From Muscardinus avellanarius (taxonomy: Eukaryota; Chordata; Mammalia; Rodentia; Gliridae): 64,000 nucleotides of DNA. Positions 56,232 through 64,000 of the stretch are shown here, one piece after another. Position 1 is the stretch's first letter. The number at the start of each line of letters is the position of its first letter. Where the stretch lies: positions 77,668,860-77,732,859 of the forward strand of contig OY726571.1 of assembly GCA_963383645.1 (NCBI GenBank), read 5' to 3'. Made by a program: the position numbers and the translations under genes. The notes beneath the pieces are model-generated. The model did no database searches and was not told the DNA's origin. It saw only the letters and a program-made list of their open reading frames with translations.

Positions 56232-56441
56232 TTGTTTTTTTTTTTTTTTTTTTTTTGGTGGTACTGGGGTTCCTGGAAGCCCTTCTACCTCCGGGCTACA
56301 CTCCCAGACCTCTTTTTACATTTTTATATTTGGAAACAGGGTCTCCTAAGCCAGCGCGCGCGGCTGGCTTCGAACCTACGCGATCCTCCTGTCTTTGCCT
56401 CCCAAGCGCGGGGATTACAAGCGTGCGCCACCACGCCCGGC
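56232..56441 (-). mobile_element. Composite B1/ID SINE, type B, very young
   Basis: Antisense copy with nearly all CpGs kept (gcgcgcgcggctggc, ctacgcgatcc, aagcgcggggattac, caccacgcccgg) and a long poly-T. The 17-base duplication ttcaagtttagtttttt is exact at 56215 and 56442. Confidence 0.95.
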
Positions 56442-56458
56442 TTCAAGTTTAGTTTTTT

Positions 56459-57519
56459 ATAGGTCATTAACCTATCTGAACTTACCTGTATGTAAGAAAG
56501 AATCTTAACTCATAGTAAAAAGATGGTTTGGGTTCAATTGCCGTGCCATTGGGCTGTCTTCTTAGGATAACAGGATGCCAAAGTAAGATAGTCCTTTGTA
56601 GAGAACTTAGGAGTCCGGGTAACCGACTTTGACATTTAAGCTGCATCCATAGAGTCCAAGGAATATTTTTTCCCATTTCCTCATTGCCCACTCTACTGCA
56701 TCCTCCACTCATGTGCACATTTTCTCCGTGTGTGTTTGTATACATACGTGTATGGATATGTATAATGCATATTGACTTGTTTCTGCCTGTGTGTAGGAGG
56801 AAGTGCTTTTGCAAGGTTGCCCGATCTGTACATATCTTTTTTTACTAAAAGTAGTCTCATTTAATCTATTAGTTGACAGAACCAAGATTTACCAAGTGCT
56901 TATCAAATGTTAGAAACCATAATATATCCCAGGTATGTGTGTTTTAGTAAGACTTTTGTACCTCAACTTGGGAGATGCTTATATTCTATTCAGGGTAGAT
57001 AAACCAATAATCACAACATACTGTATTCTAAAATTTATGTACAAGATGGTTGAGAGAATAAGACCATTTAAATTGGTCTCAGCGGGCAAGAAAGTTTTTT
57101 CAAAGAGATATTCCTCATGCAAAGAAGAATAAGGAGGAATTTTACATGAAGGAGACTTAAAGTGAGGAGACTGAACTACAGTAACTTGCCCAAGGGGCTA
57201 CAGTAAATTCTGGCAAAAGTGGAAGTTTTATTCGGTTTGCTAAGAATAGCACTTGTGATGATGAGGGGAAATGGCCCTGGCCTTAGAATATATATATATA
57301 TATATTATATATGACATATCTCAAGGTGAGGTGCCTTAGTGTCTACTTTGAGTCCTCAAGTGGGACAGTCTTGAACACTATGTATTTGGGGTTTGAAGAG
57401 AGAAGGCTCACAAACAGGGCAAAATGTTTCTGATGTGTCTAGATGAAGGAGGTACAGGGGTTCATTGTTCTACTCTTGAAACTTTTCTTTACAGCGAAAC
57501 ATTATTGAAAATAAAAAGA
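56459..57519. other. Unique intronic DNA
   Basis: About 1.1 kb with no gene; a weak MIR word at 57155-57225 (gaggagactgaactacagtaacttgccc) and an (AT)n run at 57285-57314. Confidence 0.5.
57285..57314. repeat. (AT)n run
   Basis: Alternating AT with one interruption. Confidence 0.9.
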
Positions 57520-57617
57520 AGGGCTGGGGTGATTGTAGCTCAGTGGTAGAGCCCTTACTTCATATGTAGAAAGCCCCGGGTTCTTTCCCCAACACAAATA
57601 AATAAATGAATGAATAA
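57520..57617 (+). mobile_element. Free ID element
   Basis: ggctggggtgattgtagctc, agtggtagagcccttacttcatatg and ccccgggttctttccccaac, with an (AAAT)n tail. Confidence 0.88.
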
Positions 57618-58340
57618 ATAAAGGGAAGAAACTCTTGAGTCAGTAAAAAGTTTTAGAACATTTTAAAAGTAATGTAAACATAAAGTTGGAGAGTTAGAAA
57701 ATAATTATCTTGTATGGTCCAGTGAGTTAGGTTTTTATTAGAGATGTATCACTTATATAAAAAATAGCATGCTGGTCCTGTTATGATGCTATCTTTAATA
57801 AGATTATTTAAATCCTTTTTATCTGAAAAAAACGTGTGTCTGATTGTAGTACTATAAGGGACTAATAAGAGTTACTAATATTGCCTAATTTACTATTAAG
57901 TGAATAGGCTAAAAAGGCAGATTTCTGTCTTTCTCTTTATATTAATATTTAGAAACATCTCCACTGGAGACACTTTGATGATATTTCAGATGCTTAATAG
58001 GTCATATTTATTTGACTTTATAAAAAGTTTTCTTTTATTGATATACTGGAATTTTACCAAGGTATAGAACATTAGGAATATATATACATACAATTTAAGG
58101 AGAATTCTCCTCCGGGTTTCTCCCACCCTTCATCCTCTTCCCTGTACATGTCTTTGACATTGTCGTTGGTAGTTTTACATACATTCTTAGTGTTATTTCA
58201 ACTGTTACCATCTTTGAGTGTCTGACCCTTCTTCTCCTTCCTCTAAACCCAACACCCCTCCACTGGAGTCTCAGCTTGTTTATCGGAGTTTACCCTTGTT
58301 CTCAATTTCCACCTAGCGTCCACATATGAAAGAAAACGTA
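57618..58340. other. Unique AT-rich intronic DNA, possibly L1 upstream part
   Basis: No gene. The stretch at 58080-58320 may be an upstream part of the L1 fragment that follows, but I do not recognise it. Confidence 0.45.
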
Positions 58341-59090
58341 TGAATAGCCAATGAATATATGAAAAATGTTCAACATCATAGCAATCAGGGAAATGCAGAT
58401 CAAAACTACACAAAGATTCTATCTAACTCCAGTTAGAATGGCAATCATCAAGAACACAAACAATAATAAATGCTGGTCAGGATGTGGGGAAGTAGAAACT
58501 CTTAGACCCCGCAGAGGGGATTGTAAATTAACGCAACCATTATGGAGAGCAGTATGAAGGTTTCTCAGAAGATTGGGAATAGAAGCACCGCATGATCCAG
58601 TGATACCTCTCTGAGGCATCTTTCCACAGCAATCGAAGTTAGAATCTTATAAGCAATACATGCATAGCCACCTTCCTAGCAGCACAGTTGACCAGAGCCA
58701 AATTATGGAACCAGCCTAGTCGTCCATCAGCAGATGAACAGATCACAAAACTGTAGTATAGTCACACAACGGAATCCTACTGAGCCATAAAAAAGAGCAG
58801 AATTATGTCATTTGCAGGGAAATGGATGGGACGTGAGAATATTATGCAAAACAAGACTAGCGGTCTCAAGAAGTTTAATGTTTAAGAAGAAAAAGCCCTT
58901 AAAAATCTAATTTCTTTTCCCCATTGGGAGAAGGAAGGCTGGAATGGATTGGTGGGGGAAGAATCATGGTGAATCTCATATGAGAGGAGGAAGGAAGAGG
59001 GTAAAGGTGGGCTGGAGAAGAAAGCTGGGTAGCGGAGGAGGAAGAGGAGCACACCATGGAGGGATGGTACATGCTGGGAGTTGGAGGGAA
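58341..59090 (+). mobile_element. L1 3'-end fragment, sense
   Basis: Sense L1 order: 'gaaaaatgttcaacatcatagcaatcagggaaatgc', 'gttagaatggcaatcatcaag', 'tgctggtcaggatgtgggg', 'gtaaattaacgcaaccattatgg', 'catccatcagcagatgaacag'-type words, 'ggaatcctactgagccataaaaa', 'tcatttgcagggaaatggatgg', then a purine-rich 3' tract. It is the opposite orientation of the copy at 23.2-24.0 kb and degenerate. Confidence 0.8.
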
Positions 59091-61254
59091 TTTTTTAATG
59101 TTTAATTGAGGTAGGTTTCCCTGCCATCTCCTGCCCTTTAAGCGTCCATCTCCTTTATCATTTTCAGCATTTTCATATGTTTGTTATCCTTACTTTTAGA
59201 TACTCCTAATGGAATAATTGGAACAGCTTACTAGGGTGGAAACTTTCCCCAGCGATAAAAAGGAGCTCCTAGAGAAATACCACTTTTCTAACCAGATGAA
59301 ATCAGTCTTCGTCCATATTTTAATTTATTACAATGAAACCCATACATAGGAAAAGTTATAGTGAGTCATAATTTTGAAACTGAGTTTTGGCAAAGTTTGA
59401 TTTTTTTTTCAAACAGGATTCTCTTTGTTGTGAGAAAACTTTATTGAGGAAATCATCTTTCTTTTTATTATTAACCTTTTATGTCTTTTTTCCCCCCATC
59501 TTCTGTCATCTCAAATTACGATGGAACAAAGATTGGAATCCAGCTTTGAGGTTGCTCTCTGTGGGGGAAAACAGCTTTGTGTTTCAGCTGCTGGCCGCTC
59601 TTGTAATTGCTTTGGTGAGATGATAATGGAGTCTACTAACAACTTTTTGAGAGTTTTCTCCTGTCTAGTGCATTTCATTTCTCCACAGTATCTACTTTTC
59701 CTTTTTACTAAAATTAACATATTCAAAGAATGACGAGTGACCTGCCAAACCTAGTGGACATCAGAAAACATTAGACTAGATCATTTGGGGGAAAATGAGC
59801 CAAAATCAGGTAGATGAAAAATTCTATGAAAAAGCAAAATTTATTTTTGGAACAGAAAGGTAATTCCTGTCTCCTGCTTTTCTGCCCACCACTTGCTTTT
59901 CCTCCATATATTTATTTATACAGGCAGGGGAGTTATCAATTGGGCATTCGCTTTTCTTATCTTAGTTCTTCCTGCTGCTTCTCTTCATCCTCATGTGCCT
60001 CCTCCCCCCCTTTTCTTTGACATGCAATAATCAAAGTGAAAGGCACAGTGCAGATTGAGGCCATCTCAATGGACTGACATCAAGCCCACTGCAGACAGCC
60101 CCGGTGGCCCTTCATTTCTAGGTCTGTTCTCCAGGGCCAACACCTCTTCCCAGTCTGCCAGCAGCAGGGAAGTACAGGAAGTTCCCTGAGTGTCTCTTAG
60201 TGACCCCTTGCCAGCGCCCGGTGATAAGTTTCCCTGGAAAAAGAATGTCAGGCATGGAAAGTCCAAATTTAACTGTGCCCTAACTGTGAGATGACTTCTG
60301 TGCCCTGACTCTGTGAGGACTCAACTCTCATTAGACTTAATGCTGGAAATACAGCCGTATAAAATCTGAACGTTCTCAAGTGGATTAACAGCAAGATCTA
60401 CCTTGACACAGTTTTGGATTGAACTGTGGGGCGAAATTCTCAAGTCCAGAGGTTTCACATTTTGCACAGGCCCTCTCGTTTCATTGGGTTTCAAACCAGG
60501 TTGCTGTTACATGGAATATTTTAGCAGCCTCGATTAGAGACATAAAGATGGTTATTCCTGTTGTTGTTGATTTACTATTACAGCTGCTTCCTCTTTATGT
60601 GATTTAATTTGAGGTTCCAGCCCACCAGGGGGCTATTGGTCCCCACCTTTGCAGTTTTAAGAGCGCACTGCTGTTTTCTGCATGGATGTGATTTCCATTC
60701 CTATTTGCAGTGATTTTCCCCTTCTACATTCATCTCGCAGCGGCGAGGCACCGGTCCAGGAACTCGCTCTCTCTACAGAAGGCATAACATGGAACCATTT
60801 GGATGGAAAAATTATAAATTATAATTATTCTGTTCATTTTAAAATATTCATATTGTGTTGCTCAAATGCCAGTAACTGGAAAATCATGGATAATGTCCTG
60901 TTTTTATAACCTCTTGGAGAATGTTTTAAGATCTGTTTATGTTGTTACTCAGCCATCTCTTTTCCTGGCGTGGATTCTGTGATAAAATATTTTTTTTAAA
61001 AAGGTGGCAGAGTCCAGAGTCTGATGGCATATATGGCATTAAAGTAAAGATGACACCTTTAATCGCAATCCATTTTTAAGTAGAAAATATATTTATGCAC
61101 AAAGAATGTTCATAAAATTATAGAACTTAACAAAAATAGGCTATTTTTTTAGAGGACAAAGCGTTGTATTAAATGATTAGAACTAAGCAAATATTTATTA
61201 TTTCTGGAGCCTATATATTTAATTTATACTAAGAAAATCCCATAGTACCATTAC
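59091..61254. other. Unique intronic DNA, partly regulatory-looking
   Basis: About 2.1 kb with no named repeat or gene. Positions 59400-59740 and 60400-60980 keep CpGs and homeodomain-like words, and a CTCF-like motif lies at 60622. Confidence 0.45.
60622..60633 (+). promoter_or_regulatory. CTCF-like binding motif
   Basis: ccaccagggggc fits the CTCF core CCASYAGRKGGC at all 12 positions. The next three bases (tat) do not fit RSY fully. It lies in repeat-free DNA and in the same orientation as the motif at 11193. Confidence 0.5.
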
Positions 61255-61438
61255 TTTTTTTTCTTTTTTCCTCCTGGTACTTAGTCTGGAACCTAGGAGT
61301 GTTCTACCACTGAGCAGTACCCCAGCCCCTTTATTTTCAAACAAGGTCTCACTAAGCTGTATAGGCTGCCTTTTAACTTGTGACTTTTCCTGCCTCAGCC
61401 TCCTCAGTAGCTGGGATTACTGGGTGGGTCACCAGGCC
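61255..61438 (-). mobile_element. Composite B1/ID SINE, old copy
   Basis: Antisense copy with ID half (agtctggaacctaggagtgt) and B1 half ending gggtcaccaggcct. Strongly diverged. Confidence 0.8.
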
Positions 61439-61705
61439 TCACTATGATTTTTAAGTACTAAAAACATCTCCAAATTATTTACTGGAGTTTTTTTTTTTTT
61501 TTAACGTCTTCTGTTGTCATTGCTAACCCAGTGGTCCTTTAATTTGGGGGAACTAAAGTTTTATTACTATCCTTGTATTTTCCATGTTGTATATATGGGG
61601 ATAAGGCTGTGAATGTCTCAGGAAGACAGGGGAAAATGAAAATGTTTTTATGTAGGGTGGTTTTTGATAATACAAGTACATCTCTTATTCTAAAGGAAAG
61701 AATAA
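61439..61705. other. Unique intronic DNA
   Basis: Nothing recognised. Confidence 0.5.
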
Positions 61706-61951
61706 GCCAGGCGTGGTGGCGCATGCTTGTAATCCTAGTACTTGGGAAGCTGAGATAGGAGGATCACAGGTTCATGGCCAGCCTCAATTACTTAGTGAGA
61801 GGCTCTCCACAATGCAGTGAGACCCTGTTTCAAAATAAAGAATAAAAAACAGAGCTGGGGGTGTAACTCAGAGGTAGAATGCTCCAGGGATCAAACCCTA
61901 GTAGCACCACCAAAAATAAAAATAAATGTATATAAAATGAAAAAAAAAAAA
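61706..61951 (+). mobile_element. Composite B1/ID SINE (type A)
   Basis: Sense copy from gccaggcgtggtggcgcatg to tcaaaccctagtagcaccac, with an A-rich tail. Confidence 0.9.
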
Positions 61952-62000
61952 CAAGAGTGACTGAAGAGCTAAAATCCAAGGTATAAGAACTTATTAAAAA

Positions 62001-62131
62001 GGTCTTATTTTGAAACAGGGTCTCGCTGGGCTCATAAGCATCTCACTACTTGCTGAGGCTGTCTTCTCACCTGCAATCTTGCCTCAGCCTCCCACGTCCT
62101 AGCATTAAAGGCATGTGCCACCAGACTGGGC
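62001..62131 (-). mobile_element. Composite SINE, B1 half only
   Basis: Antisense 'ttttgaaacagggtctcgctgggc' to 'gccaccagactgggct'. The ID half is absent, so it is a truncated or separately moved copy. Confidence 0.78.
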
Positions 62132-62319
62132 TTAGTTTCTGCCTTTTTATTCTGTAAATCTTAAGTCATATTTATTCAAGAGCCATACATTTTATTTGTT
62201 ATCTTTGGTGGCTAGGAAAAATTTAAGTACATTTTTCAAATGTTTTTGTTAGTGAAAGGCATTTTAAAACAACCATTTCAAGATGGTTTCTAGAAACTTA
62301 CACTTTGGTTCGGGCTGAA

Positions 62320-62362
<43 letters not shown>

Positions 62363-63291
62363 CGTGCAAGTTCTTCAGAAGTAGCAAATCACTTAAGCAT
62401 GAACAGATCTCATGGGCTCAGTTCATTGTTTGTCTTACCCAGTGGATCACTTGGCCTTGTACAATAGGCTAATCTTTCAGTTGAATATGGGTTCAGAAAG
62501 GTTCTGTGTGTACCAGGAGAACCTGCATGTCTCTTGGTCAACTCTGCCTTATTCATTTGAAATAGCACTAGATGATCTAAACGTACTTCCTCTCGATTTT
62601 TGAAAGGATGTCATTGCAAGCTCTAATATTTGGAAGGAGGATTATTTATAACAAAAAATATAAATGTGCTTTCTGAAAGTCAAATTGATGGAAGATGGGA
62701 TGCAAGTTGTCAACAAATGGGCTTCCCAATGCAAACGCTTACTTTATGCAGCAACCAACCTTTTTGAATACTGCAATAAAATTAATACTATTTTAACTGA
62801 GTAAAGAGAACAGATTAGAATAGCTAAGTAACTTGTGAATAAATTCTTAACTAGACATTTTTCCTTAGTTGGTGACAGACTGATCGGTGAGTTAACTGCT
62901 GGTAGTGCCTGTCCTGTAAAGTGACCATTTCAGTCCATTTCAGGGCTTAGGGTATCAATAAAACAGGTCTCCTCCGAGGTGAGGCTGCAGCTCTAGCCTT
63001 AATCAGAGAGAGAGCTTTGTAGGGAACACAGTTGAACTGATTGGCTGAGATAGTAATCACTGCATAGGACACTAATAATTCCCAACATTGTCGTCACTCT
63101 CTGGTGTTCATAAAATGAACTTAATAACCCATGGACACCATGGGCTACGCTGCTCTTTCTCTGCGATTGAGCACCCAGATGGCCTGGAGAACGTGTTGAG
63201 ACACACTGCATTAGAAAGGGCACGCAGCTGTATGGTGAAGGAAACGGCTCAGCAGCAGATTGGCCCATGATCTCCTTTGATTCATTCACAG
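62132..63291. other. CDKAL1: Unique intronic DNA next to the CDKAL1 exon
   Basis: No gene apart from the acceptor region. It has a (GT)n at 62322-62368 and a CpG-retaining stretch approaching the exon. Confidence 0.5.
62322..62368 (+). repeat. (GT)n-(GC)n-(GT)n microsatellite
   Basis: About 16 GT units passing into gcgcgcgtgcgtgc. Confidence 0.95.
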
Positions 63292-63293
63292 AG
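63270..63293 (+). promoter_or_regulatory. CDKAL1: 3' splice site (acceptor) of the CDKAL1 exon
   Basis: A moderately pyrimidine-rich stretch, ctcctttgattcattcacag, ends in AG at 63290-63291, and family-like coding begins at once. The tract is interrupted by GA and CA, so it is of intermediate strength. The G of the Glu codon would come from the previous exon, giving a phase-1 junction. Confidence 0.85.
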
Positions 63294-63458
63294 GGCGTTT
63301 GTGAGATATGGCTGACCAGCGAAGACACGGGGGCCTATGGCAGAGACATTGGCACAGACCTCCCCACGCTCCTGTGGAAGCTGGTTGAAGTGATTCCCGA
63401 AGGGGCGATGCTGCGGCTCGGCATGACGAATCCACCCTATATCTTAGAGCATCTGGAG
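63292..63458 (+). CDS. CDKAL1: CDKAL1 internal coding exon (partial gene), tRNA ms2t6A methylthiotransferase
   Basis: CDKAL1 is a radical-SAM methylthiotransferase of the MiaB/MtaB family that converts t6A to ms2t6A at position 37 of tRNA-Lys(UUU); it is membrane-anchored at the endoplasmic reticulum and linked to insulin production. The exon is 167 bases: two bases completing a split Glu codon, then 55 whole codons. The peptide includes [20 protein letters not shown], then [20 protein letters not shown] and [10 protein letters not shown]. The EDTGAYG block is a conserved methylthiotransferase motif in the radical-SAM core, downstream of the CxxxCxxC cluster motif, which is not in this window. 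The exon is entered in phase 1 and left in phase 0. An in-frame ATG at 63267 precedes it, and the frame stays open to 63845, but both extensions lie beyond the splice sites and do not resemble the family. Identification rests on remembered homology and is strong; the exon number is not assigned. Confidence 0.95.
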
Positions 63459-63464
63459 GTAAGG
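63456..63464 (+). promoter_or_regulatory. CDKAL1: 5' splice site (donor) of the CDKAL1 exon
   Basis: GAG|GTAAGG is close to the U1 consensus (C/A)AG|GTRAGT, differing only at the first and last bases. Homology to CDKAL1 stops exactly here after HLE, and the open frame beyond has no family resemblance. Confidence 0.9.
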
Positions 63465-64000
63465 ACGGCACCCAGCGACGTGTGCTACACATGTGCTGAC
63501 GCAGGCATCGGGGCGGGCTGTGGGGATCGCCACCCAAGCTTCACGTTTACATTTGTTTGTGGTCTCGTGTTACAGAGGTGCACTGAGACTTTCAGTCCCC
63601 TTGTCTGTCCACACAGTTTGCTTTTGTTTCCTCATGATTCATTAATGTTGCTCCAGTTTTTCAACACTTGCCCCCTTGTCCTGGTTTTTTGCTGTTTTGT
63701 ACTCCTTCAATTTTCCAGCACACAGATCTGCCCCGATTCCTCCTTGCCCAGGTCAGGACTGGGAAGAAATTACATTGATTTTGCAACCAGCAGTCAATAC
63801 TGTGTTGTCCAAACTGCTTTAGCTCAGAATGAGCCTTCAGTTTGAGGGTGTTTTGAATTCCATCCCTTTGTCTGGAGATACTTAGAGGCAATGTGAAATC
63901 AGACGGCACAGAGCTTGGTTCCCTTCCACTTGATTCCTCTGTGATCACTGTGCACAGAGGAGGAGGCGATCCTCAGATCCATGGTTTCATATTTGTATCC
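63459..64000 (+). other. CDKAL1: Start of the next CDKAL1 intron
   Basis: The sequence follows the GTAAGG donor and has no recognisable repeat. The exon's frame stays open to a stop at 63845, but the extra residues are low-complexity and unlike CDKAL1, so this is chance read-through. The interval contains several CpGs near the exon. Confidence 0.8.

Noticed and set aside
63267..63291. ATG upstream of the exon as a gene start
   Set aside because: It lies in the acceptor's pyrimidine region, and CDKAL1 homology begins exactly at the acceptor, mid-protein. Not a start codon.
63459..63845. Extension of the CDKAL1 reading frame beyond the exon
   Set aside because: The open frame continues, but a strong GTAAGG donor lies at 63459 and the added residues do not resemble CDKAL1; chance read-through.

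Overview
This window is from a mammalian nuclear genome, most likely a squirrel-family rodent (Sciuridae, of ground squirrel or marmot type). The evidence is dozens of composite SINEs in which a 7SL/B1-like half is joined to a tRNA-derived ID half, as in the MEN/B1-dID and STRID families of squirrels, plus free ID elements. Old pan-mammalian MIR, L1, MaLR-type LTR and MER2-like DNA elements are also present. There are no operons, ribosome-binding sites, CRISPR arrays or other prokaryotic features.

Only one piece of protein-coding gene is convincing: a 167-base exon on the + strand at 63292..63458, close to the right edge. It encodes a segment of the radical-SAM core of CDKAL1, the methylthiotransferase that makes ms2t6A at position 37 of tRNA-Lys(UUU). 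It is bounded by a good AG acceptor and a strong GTAAGG donor. I found no other exon, so the preceding 63 kb is best read as one very large CDKAL1 intron transcribed left to right, and the last ~540 bases as the start of the next intron. CDKAL1 is known for very long introns, which fits.

Layout: 1-3560 is mostly unique DNA, including a strong conserved-noncoding candidate at about 2450-3560. Positions 3.5-20 kb are SINE-dense, with a CpG-rich solo LTR at 18265..18588 flanked by a perfect 5-base duplication. Positions 20-33 kb hold ID elements, L1 3' fragments in antisense at 23.2-24.4 kb, paired SINEs, an antisense MaLR-type LTR at 25.8 kb and a MER2-like DNA element at 28.4 kb. Positions 33-49 kb hold two further MaLR-type LTRs, more SINEs and two quiet regulatory-looking stretches (41.06-41.78 kb and 47.99-48.42 kb). 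Positions 50-62 kb are again SINE-rich, with long microsatellites and a sense L1 3' fragment at 58.3-59.1 kb. Positions 59-61 kb and 62.1-63.3 kb are mostly unique.

The parts work together only in the sense of one transcription unit. SINEs, LTRs and L1 pieces lie in both orientations inside an intron, many microsatellites grew from SINE tails, and candidate CTCF sites and homeodomain-motif clusters are the main possible regulatory content. No new coding system was found. The most notable items are the solo LTR carrying a 14-base CATCTCG/CGAGATG palindrome (a BANP-type motif) beside its TATA-like box, the duplicated unnamed 90-105 base unit at 4.8 and 6.9 kb, and the two CTCF-like motifs.
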